Assembly (NCBI GenBank): GCA_944548615.1
Contig: OX155950.1
Location: 29,977,691-30,041,690 of the forward strand
Direction of reading: 5' to 3'
DNA from: Micropterix aruncella
Lineage: Eukaryota; Arthropoda; Insecta; Lepidoptera; Micropterigidae
Length of the DNA stretch: 64,000 nt
A model generated the notes under the pieces. That model was given only the letters and a program-made list of their open reading frames with translations. It made no database searches and was not told the DNA's origin. Position 1 is the stretch's first letter. Each line of letters starts with the position of its first letter. Positions 18,742 through 31,439 of this stretch are shown piece after piece. Made by a program: the position numbers and the translations under genes.

Positions 18742-19400
18742 TTCAAGCTATGTACGATGAAAATCGTGAGAAATACCGAAAAAACCGCTAAAAACGAAAA
18801 CAAATCGTGTACACAATCACATGAAACGTCAAACTGCTGAGCGTTCTTCTTCTTTTTTCTCGTTTAAGGTGTCCGAGAACTGTGATTTCGGCCAGTATTT
18901 AGTTCCAGTTTCGCCGACAGGCGCTGATTAGGCGCTGCGATCGATTTAGACAGACTCTACAAGGCCCATAAGCCGTGATTAAGGAATGTATGAACACAAA
19001 TCACATGTTTAAGCCGTGATTAGCTTAATCACGGCTTGTTAAACGTTTCTGAATACAGTTTTTTGCAAATCAGGGCTGACTAACTTAGTCAACGTCTCTG
19101 AATAAGACCGTAAGGCTTTAAACTGACTTCGAAAATTTTCAGGCGCGTTTACTCCTACAATGTAAGCGGTGAGTGTGTTTTAATATAATTTCATAATATT
19201 GACTGGTTAATTCTCTAGGGCAGCACTTAGCCACATTTTTTTATTTAGGACATAAATTAATTACAATTAGTTAAAACGTGAGAGCGCTTTGAGAGTTACG
19301 CTAAATATGCTTTCCCATTAACACCCTTATAGCACCACTGCGTCAAGATAGTTATTCTGTGCTAGCGCTGCGATAGAGCATTTAGTATGCGCGCCTATAG

Positions 19401-19901
19401 TAGGGCCAAAATCAACGTGCACCTGGAGTCATAAATCATTACCTCTCGCTCACACTCGCTGTCTTTCGCTCGCACTATGGGGATGCGTGTTTAAAAAATA
19501 ATAATAGCAGTATCGATGGATTATCGATGTATCGATGGAATATCGATGGACTATGATGGATCGATGGTTGGATCGATATAGATGCCAAGAGATATCGATG
19601 GATATTACCTATAGATTATGATGAAAATTTTCGTAATAATTTGTAATGATTGCTTTAGTTAGTTTTAAACTCATTTATTAAGAAAAAAATTTGTAAATAC
19701 AAACTAACGTATACATGCAACAATAAAGTGAAATAAAAGTTTAAAGAATATTAAAAATATATTTTAAGTTTTGTGGAGAATAAATTATTTGATTTGATTT
19801 GAGTAAATTATCGATAAGCAACGTCGACTTGTTGGACATCCTTACGCGCGTCATCCAGCCTAATGATTTATGACTCCAGGTGCACGTTGATTTTGGCCCT
19901 A
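19401..19901. mobile_element. 501-bp MITE with 45-bp inverted ends and an ATCGATGG cluster
   Basis: The left end TAGGGCCAAAATCAACGTGC continues through GACTCCAGG-type text to AATGATTT, and the right end is its reverse complement over about 45 bp. CTATAG flanks both ends (19395-19400 and 19902-19907); because CTATAG is a palindrome, the exact boundary is ambiguous. The middle holds a degenerate tandem of ATCGATGG-like words at 19514-19610. Inserted in the 593-bp MITE. Confidence 0.8.
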
Positions 19902-20429
19902 CTATAGTAGCCGGCGCGAGCGGACGTAGAATCTGCGCTTGACTCTTAGTCAACGCTGGATTTTTATTGGTTCAACCCCACAAAATTGACCCCGCCTATT
20001 TTTTCGCGTGTACGCCCATTTCGGATATTTTTCTGAGGTCTCATGTCGCCTAAGAAGTAAACTCCAATAAACTAAAAACGATATTGATTATGACAAAATC
20101 AAAATGGGGTTCAACTGTCGAAGTAATCCTTTCTAAGCGCAGGATCCGAAATGAACGAGTCACCCCGACGCGTGTCACTGATGCGAGCAAATCTGTTTAG
20201 GGAGGAGTCACGTTATCATGCAATCAGTCCAAATTGGCATACTTGCGGATCTATCTCCCATCGCCACATCCCCGGGCGGATTATACAAACAAGAGTCGTC
20301 AATTTAAGGATTTGGAAAGAATAAAATTGGGAGCATTTCAGGGGAGTGTTGTAGCAATAACAAATCTCCCCATCCTTGCTTTCCATAGTTCGTCCACTTT
20401 CCCTTATTTCTATCGTCACAGCTAAGGGT

Positions 20430-20650
20430 TGGCACCCATCGATATATTAGCTAGATATCCCCTCAGTTTTTTTATATATACCTAGATATAACAAAGGACA
20501 ATGATTTAAGAAAAATAAGACAAACTGTCACTATTAGATTTTATGAGAAACTAGTTAAACCAGGCTACGCTTCGCTGTGGCGCAGTCTGATATGAAATGA
20601 ATGGGAAACGCATCGATATATAAGCTAGATATGCCCTCAGATACAAATAA
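20430..20650. repeat. Direct repeat CATCGATATATtAGCTAGATATcCCCTCAG, about 173 bp apart
   Basis: ATCGATATATTAGCTAGATA at about 20439 and ATCGATATATAAGCTAGATA at about 20612, each followed by a CCCTCAG word, form a direct repeat just before the hAT insertion. No gene is seen between 20054 and 20693. Confidence 0.55.
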
Positions 20651-20693
20651 GTTGGCTCCATACCCTTTGCTCGTAAATTATGTGACAGAGAGA

Positions 20694-23600
20694 CAGGCAC
20701 GTACCCAGGATTTTTTTTCGGGGGGGGATAATAATTTGAAGTACAAAATTTAAACGACGATTAATTTTCCTTCGCATTTAATGCTAGATAAAAGAACGTA
20801 AAATAAAGATGTCTGTTTACAAGTTTAAGTAAAGATTTGCAATAAATGTGATTATTATAAATAGAAAACCATAACAGTACAATACTTTATTACTTTTACT
20901 TAATTTTAAAAATTTTAACGATACAGCAAATTTTTCTTATGTTGATATACCTAATGTATTACAGAGTCTTTCTTTAGAACTATGTAGGTAAGTAGCTCTC
21001 TAACATAGGATTTAATTAAATACAGTCTTGGTTGTAATAAGGCCTGTGATTCGGGAAAAATCTCGGTCGGGCTCAACAAAACACAAGTTACATGTTGGCT
21101 TTTCAAGATTAGATGATTATACTAAAATTTCCTAGAATGTATTAAGGTGCAATCCTTTAAATTGAAATGAATAAAAAAATCTGCTGTGGACGAAACAAGA
21201 CTTTTCCAGCGATATCCATAGACGACATTTTTTTATGTGTGAAAAAAGTACAGCAAAGGAAGATTTAATTTACAGGAATGATATTTGACATAGGCACATT
21301 AAATTAACATCTTCCTTCTTGACTTAGCGCTCATCACATCGAGCACCTTCTCCGGAGTAGGAGAGTAAGCTGAGTGGGTAGACAGCAATGCTAAGCCAGT
21401 CAGTCGATCATCTCCTGTTTTATTCCTGACGAAAGATTTTATCCTTTTCATCGTAGAAAAAGACCTCTCCACCGACGCTGTGGATACGGGTAAAGTTATG
21501 AGTATTTGTATTAGCTTTCTGATGGAAGGAAAGAATCCATGATCGCACGCATCTAAGACTTTCATCAGGTCCGTTGGTTTGGTTTCAAAATCCTTCCATC
21601 TTGAACACCAGAGTCGATATTCAGCCTTCATGATAACTTCTTCAACATCATCGGGCCAATACATTTTCAACATTTCTAGGGTACTTGCTTTCTTCTCGTC
21701 AACATTTTTGGGTAGCACAACTTCTAGTGAGGAGAGCAAGTCTCGGTTCTTGCCGAACCTATCTTCCATACCACAGATTACGTCATCTAAACAAGGAATA
21801 AATAAAGCTCGTCTGTAATATTCTTCTGCTGAGTCACTGGGGCGATTGCTTCTTTTAGTTTGGTGACCTGTGACACGCGGTGGGTTTATTTCTATATCCA
21901 AAATATTCTCTGCTATTTCAGAACAAGATGAATAAAGTTTTGAAAACTCCTTTTCGACATCGTTTCGAATGTCCCTTAATTTCCTGGTGACACTTTCTGC
22001 GAATTCCATGGCAGAAGCCAGAGTGTGAGTAGGATTTTGCAGATATTTTGAAAGCGGTAATGTGAAGCTGAAGATTAATTTGCACGTTTTCAACGATATT
22101 AAAAAACAGCCTTTTTCCATCGCAGCCAAAAGAGTTGCTGCGGTCGACGAAACTGCTCTGTTTGTATTGGACAGTTCGCGCAATGTGACGACTATTGGGA
22201 GGAACAACTCACAAAAAACATTTATAGTCATGACGTTCGATGAACCTTGTTTCACACAAGCCCACGAGTCTTTTTCTTTTGCTTTCGGGAGCGTATTTTT
22301 CTATGTTTTCTTTCAGTGTCTTTCCAGCTGCAGCATTGTTTCTCAATGTGTTGCATACTTCTTTGATAACGCCAAGAGCGTTTCTTACGTTAGACACAGA
22401 AAGAGCCTGCGACAGGACAAGATTTAAACGATGGGCTGTGCAATGCACGTACGCAGCTTTAGGGTATTGTTGTTGAATTCTTGCTTGTACTCCGTTGATC
22501 TTGCCGGCCATGTTGGCGGCACCGTCATATCCTTGACCGATTATTTTCTCTAAGTTAAGACCCAGCAAGCGGCATTTGTGAAGTATGGCTTCGCTTATCG
22601 CTTCAGCGCCTAGGTCGTATATGGGAATGAAAGCTAAAAAGTCTTCTCGAAGAATGCCTTCGTGAATATATCTTGCGCATACGGAAAACTGCTCTGTACC
22701 ACTTATATCGAGGGTCTCGTCGCCAAGAATTGCGAAACACTCTGAACCGTTTACTTGGCTTACAATTCTCTTTTGTATTAGTTCTCCACATATGTCAATA
22801 ATTTCATTTTGTATCTTTGGGCTAATATATGTAGCATTTTTAGAACTTTTTATTAAGTGCTCTTTTAACGAGTCGTCGTAAGCCGCCCTGTACCTTAGTA
22901 GCGCCCTAAACTTTCCGTCCTTTTCCACTGGCTTCTTCAGCGTTAGAGGACCGCTGTCATTGTCGCCTCGAAGTGGCAATTCTTGTTCTCCACACAAAAT
23001 TATAGTTTCAATTATAGGTTTCAATGCTGCTCTATGTTGCTGTATTTCTGTTTGTCTTTGCGTATTTATTTGGCTTGCAATGTCTGGAATTTTTGAGGAA
23101 GTTATTCTTGTGAAGTTGATAGCGGCTAGTTGTGAAAACTGGTGGTATTTTGCAACTGAATGCTCGCGGAATTTTTCTGTAGCATTTTTCCAGTCTTTGA
23201 ATGGTTTCGACACGAAACTACCAACAGTCTGGTGTGAACCTTTTCCAACATGCTCTGATCCGAACAGAACACAATACTTGCAGAAAGCACCATCGTTATC
23301 CGGGGAGTATGCTAACCATTCCCATTTCTGCAGCCAATCTTTACGAAATCGAAGTTTTCTTTTGCCGTATAATCGAGCTGGAAATATAAAGGACGAATCA
23401 GGAACGAAAGTGTCAGTAAGTACTGTAGTTCTCTGGGCATCATTGAGTATTATCGGCGAGCGTTTGTTATATATAGCATTTGATACAATGCCAATGTCAG
23501 GAGAACTATCACTTATGAATACATCACTCTTTGTTTTAGTACTGCAACCTGGGGAACTATTAGTAGGCGGTTCTTCGTGGTTAGCAGAGCTCAATAACTG

Positions 23601-24203
23601 TTCCTCAGAAACACTATGATCCGGACTCGCAGGCTGTTGTTCTTCATATATGCTGTGGGACGGTTTCTCAGTGATGCCCCCTATGTTGACACTATCGCCA
23701 AAGGTTGAGTTTTCAACGAAAGACGCCCTTTTTTTAGGCGCAGGTTTAAAAAAAGTGTCAATTCTCTTCATTGTCTTTACACATAGAAATAACCTAAAAA
23801 ACTAAGTTTTTTAAAGTCAATGTTTTTACACGACACACGGACACAAATATGTCTTGCTTATTACATACGAGTATGTTGAACAATCGAAATGACTCATGGA
23901 TGTAGTTCTAGACGACGAATTTGATGGAGAAAATGTAGACACGGACGGATCACGAATACGACCGCGACCGCAGTGAAGCGGCGACCGACTGAAGCCGGCG
24001 CTGGAGGGTGTTGGTAGCATCGTCTGGCGCCCGGCTTCAGAGAGGACCCGGCCAGTGTTGCCAGATAGTCAAGCGGTGAAATCCCGACATATCGCTAAAA
24101 ACCCGCTGGGAATTTTTTTTTTTAGGATTTGAAATACAACACTTCAAACATTTCGGGGGGGGGGGATAAGTCCAGTGTATCCCCCCCCCTCGGTACGTCC
24201 CTG
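20694..24203. mobile_element. hAT transposon, 3510 bp, perfect 8-bp target duplication
   Basis: CAGAGAGA stands at 20686-20693 and again at 24204-24211, exactly flanking the element; 8 bp is the hAT hallmark. Ends CAGGCACGTACCCAGG and (reverse complement) CAGGGACGTACCGAGG are the inverted repeats, each followed by a G-rich run. One transposase gene fills the interior on the minus strand. The exact duplication and nearly open gene point to a recent insertion. Confidence 0.95.
21299..23771 (-). pseudogene. hAT transposase (TTF zinc finger, DUF4371, hAT dimerisation), one frameshift
   Basis: From ATG at 23771 the first frame runs to about 22209 and the second from about 22255 to the stop at 21299; they overlap at one site. 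The N-terminus is MKRIDTFFKPAPKKRAS. A TTF-type finger follows (LQKWEWLAYSPDNDGAFCKYC...FREHSVAKYH). The DUF4371/catalytic region has LGDETLDISGTEQF and GQGYDGAANMAG, each with a likely catalytic Asp. CETRFIERHD precedes the break, after which the other frame continues with FCELFLPIV. The C-terminus has STASVERSFSTMKRIKSFVR, the hAT dimerisation motif. Total about 830 codons, usual for the ZMYM1-like group. A one-base change near 22225 is the only visible lesion. Confidence 0.92.
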
Positions 24204-24459
24204 CAGAGAGAGCAATAAATTGAACAGTATGCGAGAAAACAGCGCGCCAATACCTATGCTTCGCGGCAGCTCTCACACCGGAAACAGTCGGCTGTCTGCC
24301 AGCGGACTGCGACCAAACTACTACTGGCCGGTTTTCGGTAGTGGTTTTGGAGTGGTCATTTTCGACCCCAAAATGCCCATCTAGGGGATCATACATCGAT
24401 GTTGGCACAATGTAAACCCGAAAAACAACACTTGATTGGATTGCATGTAAGCAACTTTT

Positions 24460-24712
24460 GTTAAAACATGAAAAAAAAAACAAAAAAAATATTTTGAAAA
24501 AAAAGTTTTTTTGTTGCCAAATTTTTAAATCATAGCTATAGAAAAGGTTTGAGAAGCGTCGAGCGCGCTACACCATATAGCGGTAGGTAAAATATCGCTA
24601 ATAAACAATATCAGCGATATTTTACCTACCGCTAGATGGCGCATGGCGCTCAACACGTTTTATACTATTCTGCAAAAAAACATTTTTTTAATTAAAAAAA
24701 GGCTTTCTTGAG
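24460..24712. mobile_element. Fold-back repeat with 20-bp perfect hairpin (copy 1 of 3)
   Basis: GCGGTAGGTAAAATATCGCT (24580-24599) and its exact reverse complement (24613-24632) form a hairpin with a 13-base loop. It is flanked by GCGCGCTACACC / CTAGATGGCGC and by A- or T-rich ends. Diverged copies lie at 47050-47225 and 60632-60845. No gene. Confidence 0.8.
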
Positions 24713-25491
24713 GGCTTGTGGAGAACGTGTAATAATATCAAAATTATCAGCAAACGCCAGTAGTTGCTTGACTGAATTATTCAAGGAGTAACTCAGCAGG
24801 ATTTATGATTGCAGTTTCGTTAAATACAAATATAAATTAAATAGTCATTCGCCTAGTTCTTCTATTCTGGCTACTTAATTCAACTATTTGTTTTAAGCAC
24901 TTAGTAGCTCTTGCAAAAAAAAAAACAACATAATAGCCACCAAGTGTCGACCCTGTTATGTAGTTTTTTTTAAATCGCTTTTCTCGTTCTGGGTGTGTTT
25001 TTATTCTTTTTTAAACCATTATATCCAAAATTATATCTTAACTTGTAACATGCATATTTTTAGGTATTTTTTTTCTGCTGTCTATTTTAAATTGATAATA
25101 TAACTATTCATTGCAATAGTATTTTCCGTCCATATTTATTATTCCACCTTTATCATGTCTCATTGAAATTCCTATACCTTTTTTTTTTAATTTGTTTTTT
25201 TTTTTTTATGATGACTATTTTTAAATATTATTAGTAGACTGGCTTAGACTAAAAGACACATTGACGTATCAATAACTTAGTTTTTAGATTGATGATTAAT
25301 TTGTAGCTACCTTGTTTATTATTATTATTAATTTTTAAAAATAATTTTAATAGTCATCAATGAATATTAATTTTGTGATCATTTCGCATCATGTATCCAT
25401 ACCTGATGACCCTTTTCCGTTTACTTTTAAATACTTCACTTATTTTTGAAATTATTTTTTTATAATTTGACGTATGCATAAACCATTTTTT
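24713..25491. other. AT-rich stretch, nothing recognised
   Basis: Poly-T tracts and simple AT-rich sequence; no gene, RNA or clear element end is visible. Confidence 0.5.
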
Positions 25492-25880
25492 CACGACTGC
25501 CCAACAAAACAGGAGTGTAACGTGTTCAGTGTTCATCTATGTATAATTTCCGTTTCTTTATTTCACCATAACTTCTAAACGTTTGGACCGATTTAGAAGC
25601 GTGTAGTATTGTTAGAACCGTTATGCCATCCAGAGTGTCTTAAGGTACCTTATCTGTCGAAATATTAAGTACCTAAGTAGTTGTCTACATTTCCAAATAT
25701 CAATAAATTAACATAAATATATCGTGTTTAATGTCAAATGAAAGGGCGGATTAAGTAAATTCCGTAAATATACATGTATCTATATGGAGATTAACATATA
25801 CCTACCACAAATATTTCATTAAAATCCGTAATGAAAATATTTATAAATACAATAGTTCATTTTCTGTAATGGCAGTTGTG
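25492..25880. mobile_element. 389-bp MITE with CACGACTGCC ends (copy 1, fullest)
   Basis: Starts CACGACTGCCCAACAAAACA and ends GGCAGTTGTG; the ends are inverted 10-mers with one change. The body holds ACCATAACTTCTAAACG and AAATATATCGTGTTTAATGT. Related copies: 46624-46873 (internally deleted), 52854-53139 (right side cut) and a short piece at 60061-60116. No coding capacity. Confidence 0.8.
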
Positions 25881-27463
25881 TTTTTTATTCTTTTTATTAT
25901 ATTTACTTTTTTACTTTGTACGCTTGCCTTAGGTGGGCAACCTAGCTAGGCGACGTTGCTCTCTATTTTGCTACTGTTTACAACGAAGCTTCTAATAGTG
26001 CTAATGCAATAATGTACGGAGTTGTTAATATTGCGCTTTTCTTTAGATAAATAAAAAAATATATAAGTCAGGGTTGCCGGATGAGCGTCCCCGCGGACAC
26101 CATTTAAATTAGAAAAATGAGCGTCTGCCGTTGTCATGGCACGCGTCGGCGTCGGGTCCATTTCGCTAGTTGTGAGTGGAGTCTGTCTCGTGCGCATGAC
26201 CGGGTCGCGATCATTGCGAGAGACAAACATTTAATAATTCGTTTAACGGGATGTCAGTGGAAGCGATATGATAGCGGAGACTCCCCCGCCTGGGCCGACC
26301 GACAGGGTCGGCTTTGGGGGACGAACGGGTCGCGTATTGCCAAAGTGTATGTTCTAATCAGAGTTAGTATTGAGACGAAAGCTCTGATATGTAGCGATAG
26401 CCGTTATTAGCATAACTATGCGGGCATCGAATGCTCGCAGGCGATGCCGGTAGCGGTTACGAAATTATCCAATCACGGATGCGCGATGCGAAGAAGAACG
26501 AGACAAATGAGTGGAAACTGGAAACAAGTTCCATCTCACTCACTCAGCAGTGTGGTGATGTCAACTACAGCGGGCGAACCCGTCATCCCAGGAAGATAAA
26601 AAGATATTCATCTTTCTTTCAACTTAAGATGAATGCAGAGACTTGTGGACTAATGTTTAATCTGTCATGTAATGTATGTTTAATGTAAGACTGTGTGTCT
26701 TGAAAACCAGGTTAAGAAATATCATAAGGATACCACTAAGTTGAAGTTTTATGACATAATCTTTGTCTATTTTCAGTTATTTTTTTTTAATTTGGTGTGT
26801 TTTTGTCAAATAAACATATTACCAAAAATGTCGTATCCTCATCCTAATTCGGACCTGCCCTTTTCGGACCCTTCGCCCGACCGCAAAGCAGACATTACGA
26901 GTGCGCTCATGCCGCGATTTCGCCGCGGCTGAAACACCCCGAAATTAACATGACAATAAGATGGATTTTTGCTCTCACATCATTTATCATAGATCATTTA
27001 TGTGTCGGAAGTGGCCGCTGCTGCCGCTCCGGCTATGTCATTGGGACTTCCAGCTAGTGCATCTTTATGCATTCATTTTTAGAATGTCTTGTGATGTGAT
27101 GTGTAATGAGATGAAGATAAATGGACGCATTTTTGTTTAATTTTATGCTACGAGCGGGGCCGGCTCGGCAAGACAAGGGTTCTTCAACTAGGCGTTCTCA
27201 AGTCTACACAATATCTGGAGGCCCTGGTAGTAGGAACAGTTGATGTGTACTCGTCCGCAGCTCAATTTGAACGACAGTGTACCTTTTTAAACCACGTCGA
27301 AAATACTTCAAGTAATATTCGCGTTTAAAGATTTATACGCATAATTACATATTTCTGAAATACCTTCGCTTGTTTAAAATGTGAGTCGGGTCGGTAGCGG
27401 GCGTCGCAGGCATGATTCTTCAACGAACTGAACCATCATCTCTCCGTTTCTTTGATTGTCTTA
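25881..27463. other. No gene recognised; contains a fragment of the GC-rich repeat
   Basis: GATGTCAACTACAGCGGGCGAACCCG near 26556 matches the terminal piece of the GC-rich repeat at 55919 and 59980. The moderately long frames at 26117-26410 and 26431-26688 show no family motif. A GC-rich patch lies at 26280-26330. Confidence 0.4.
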
Positions 27464-27568
27464 TGCCCGGGCTACACTGCCGGGAAATGCCGCTAATTGT
27501 CGCGATAATTTAGGTGTATCCGCAGCAAAAACGCCCATTATCGCCGTTACGGCAGTGTGGCCTGGGCA
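27464..27568. mobile_element. 105-bp MITE with TTA target duplication
   Basis: Ends TGCCCGGGCTACACTGCCG and (reverse complement) TGCCCAGGCCACACTGCCG. TTA lies directly outside both (27461-27463 and 27569-27571), a 3-bp duplication as in PIF/Harbinger-derived MITEs. The element is almost all inverted repeat. Confidence 0.8.
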
Positions 27569-27890
27569 TTACGAAATCTTCTTCTTCTTTCTAATGATGT
27601 GAGTCCGCACGGTGAATCATATATACAGGTTATTCCCTGCGGATCCAGTAGGTGTTTTCGATAGGGTGAGAGCCGGATAGTTGCCCCATTGTTCAAAAGA
27701 GCTCTATTATTAAAAAATAAGTACTTACTAAGAATAAAGCAACATGTATATTAAAATATAGGTATTTTATCATTTATAGCAGCATATTTTTGTAAATATA
27801 TCTAATATTGGTTTTGAGTAAATCTTCTTTTATTTCACCTCTCAAAAAAGGTATAGTCGCTTACCGTAGCGGATAGTAGCCTAACGTTAA

Positions 27891-28479
27891 GGCGACATGA
27901 GACCTCAGAAAAATATCCGAAATGTGCGGACACGCGAAAAAATAGGCGGGGTCAATTTTGTAGGATTTGACCAATAAAAATACAGCGTTGACGAAACGTC
28001 AAGCGCAGATTTTACGTCCGCTCGCGCCGGAGACAAGGCGCATACTAAACGGTCTATCGCAGCGCTAGCAAATAATAACTATCTTTAAGCAGTAGTGGTA
28101 TAAGGGTGTTAATGGCAAAGCATATTTAGCGTAACTCTCAGAGCGCTCTCACGTTTTAATTAATTGTAATTAAATTAGGGCCTAAATAAAAAATGTGGCT
28201 AAGTGCTGCCCTAGAGAATCAACCAGTCAATATGATGAAATTATAATAAAACTCACTCACCGCTTACATTGTAGGAGTAATCGCGCCTGAAAGTTTTCGA
28301 AGTCAGTTTAATGCCTTAATGTCCAAGGCAATAAGCAATTTTTTTGAGTCCAAATTTCTAAATTGGTTCCTTATTGAGGGATTCACTTAGATACTTTTTA
28401 AAATTAATGCTTATATTTTTCAAATAATTCATAAAACTAAAATTCTTCAGATATGGTCGTTCCCAGGTATCATGTCGCT
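27891..28479. mobile_element. Uninterrupted 589-bp sibling of the MITE at 15658-20050
   Basis: It starts GGCGACATGAGACCTCAG and ends GGTATCATGTCGCT. Its reverse complement aligns over its whole length with the split copy and thereby shows the pre-insertion sites of the Harbinger element and of the 501-bp MITE. TTAA flanks both ends. No gene. Confidence 0.88.
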
Positions 28480-31439
28480 TTAAAAATGCTTCGGGAGATG
28501 GTTTATTAGCCAGTTCTTCGAGCGTAAGTGCTATACTATCTTCTGATCAGCTGATGTGGCGCGGCACCACGCCTGGATTTTGCTTATACTACTTTCAATG
28601 CATTTTGCTCAGCTAGGTACAATGAACGTATGAAACAGTTAATTATTTATTTCATTTAAAAACAAGTTTCAGTCACAGTAAGTTAAAAAAAAACATTAAA
28701 AAAAACTTCTTTGCTCGTTAAAGAATTTATAGTTGCGGATAGTTGCCCCTAGAGCGACTATTAGCAAAAGTAAATAGAGCGACTATCTTTATTGATACAT
28801 ATGCTTGCCTTTATTCTTTGCAAAACAAATAAAATCTATTCAACAATAAAACGTAATAAACAGTGTAATTTAAACTCTATTGCATGTAAAGAAACAAAAA
28901 CTTGACTGAAACCACAATCAGTAGTAAAAATATTGAATAGAAATTACTTACCAATATAATTTCGACGCCCGTCAAAGTTTAGCAGCGGAAGATTTTCGCT
29001 CACACGGATAAAAAGCGTGCGCCTACTCAGACGGTTTACTTAGCACTGAGGCCTGCGAGAGGGGCACTTCTAATTATAGTATAGTACATAGCATACCTAC
29101 CTGTGTCGTTTTGCCCATCTGTGTGACAATGTCATCTTGTAGATAATGGCCAACATTCAATAAAGTATCCTATTTTTTTCCGGAGACTTTGTGTTATTCT
29201 ACCATAATAAAATACTTTCTAACGTGTCAAAGTTGTTAAATTGAAAGTCTAAGTGAAATTGAAATTAATTATGATCAAAGGAGGTACATAAAACCCTTGA
29301 AAGATACCCTCGTTTTTTGATTATGTTGTTTCTAATAGTAGCAAAAACGTTTTAAAACATTATAATATGCCAATCCTCTAAAGTTCACGAATTCCTAGCC
29401 ATCCGCAGGGATGAGTATATATGTACTTCTCAAGTATTTCATATTCAATGACTCAAATGAATTATTTTTGCGTAAACATTTATAATTTGGCAAAATTTTT
29501 AAAGCTTTTTTCACTTTGTGAGTTTAAAAAATAATGACTTGTTTTTCTACGTATATAAAAGCTTTTGCACTGCAATAACTACTATTGATCATAAATATAC
29601 TTTTTATAACTTTGTTTTTTTATTAGAATTTTAGAATGCATGTTTACGAAGCATATGAAGTTTTTATTAAAAATAGCAGAAATTCCATTTGCCCCCTGAA
29701 ATCGCCCTTTAAAGACAAATCTTTTATAGTTGCAGAGGTCGTCCGAAGCCGGGTTATCAAAATAAGTAGTAATAAATAAAACATTTGAATTCACTGTATT
29801 ATCCACCGCTTGCATCGAACGACTTCACGTACATCACTCAATCCCCTGCAATTTTTCTCGTTGTGTCTCCGACTTGAATTTCAATTTGGCCGCAGTTGAT
29901 CTGTCACGGCCGCGGACAAATCCGTATAAATGTTTAGCGTTTTATCTCGGCGGACCAATAGACTTTTCAGTTAAGTCCACACATTAATTTTGCGACGGAC
30001 TTTTATCCAACGCGGTTCCTCCGGTTTTGTAGCCGGCGCGCCTGACGACCGGATCACACCGCTACAATTTATCCGATTTAGACCGGGAGCCGAGTATAGT
30101 ATATTTCTAGTCATCGGGCGCAAGATACAAACCAATCAGAGATGCAACGTCTCATTTAGTTCTTCTTCTTCTTGTAGTTGGAAGTGCTTCTGGACCTACT
30201 TACCTTACATCCCCTTAAGAAAAGAGGCTTTCCTCGGTGCCTTAGGCTGTAGAAGGGAAACGAATTCAAAAACCATATTGGAAACTTAAATAATGACCAC
30301 TGACACAATATCAGATATCATGTTGATAGAATACGATTCCACCAAATTCTTGAAATGGTAATCAAAACCGCCAGTTTTGGGACAAGGGATAGCTCTACTT
30401 TGACTTGTCGAAAATAAATCAGGAAACATGAATAATTGTATTTGGATAGAAGGCGCCGGAAATGATGTCATAAATCTAGCGCCAGAAAAATCAATGCAAA
30501 ATACATCATTCCCCTCAGTAAAGTAGCTCCAAAGCTCGGAAGAGCATTTTTAAAAGTCGCAATTGTTTAAGAATTTGTAAACAGGTAAATACTCCTCAAG
30601 CAACTGACAAATGAGAACAAATTAACCCTGTTTGAATACCAGGAGGACCGACGTGCCCTGAATCATTCTGTGAGGGTGGCTTGAATCCATGCAGTGGAAG
30701 AATTCAGATCCTGGGAGATAAAAATAATGTCAAACGCCGCAATGAAATTTCTGGACTAGGACAAGCGAAAAAAATCTCGGACAAGGGAAACCCTCTATCG
30801 AAAACAATGAAGCCACTTTCCCTTAGCAAAGGTAAAGGAAGGCTAATAACAACACTTTCACCAGTTACTGTGCAGTAAAGTATCATTTGAAAAACATGGA
30901 AATTGTAGAAGATGGAATGTCTAGATTTTGCAAAGCAAATGCTGACACAGCCAAGCATCTACTATGCATATGTGAACCATCCGTATACCTAAGACTCTGA
31001 CACCTAATAAAGGTGATTTAACATCTGAGAAGGTCGGCAACAATCTACTCAGGATAATTCTGAGATTTATTAAAAGTCTTTGATTAGGATGGGATGAATA
31101 AAGAAGCAGAGTGGGTATATCTGGCTAAATATCAGGTTTTTTTTTGCAGCCATTAGCAGTGTAGCCAGATTATGCGAAATTTCACTTTTTAGGCTAACTA
31201 TGAGCCCGTATCAGCGAACCAAAAAAGCTTACGGCTAAAATGTCGCCGATTAGACTACGTTTTCGTTCTCTCCGACTATAAATACTAAAAGAAAATGTCT
31301 AAATTGAAAACATATCATACGATAAAAAACATTACTATAACTGTCCCTATATGAGTATATCTCAATTCTATCGTAAACTCAATACTCTCTTATTCTAGGC
31401 AACTCAAACTCAATTGTTCTAGAAATTCAGTTACGTTCC
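28480..31439. other. Nearly 3 kb without a recognisable gene or element
   Basis: Mostly AT-rich unique-looking sequence. GATAGTTGCCCC / GAGCGACTATC words recur at 27670, 28737 and 28752-28790. Open frames at 29990-30289 and 30681-30878 carry no motif I know. Confidence 0.4.

Noticed and set aside
22960..23619. 219-codon + strand frame
   Set aside because: It is the antisense shadow of the hAT transposase.
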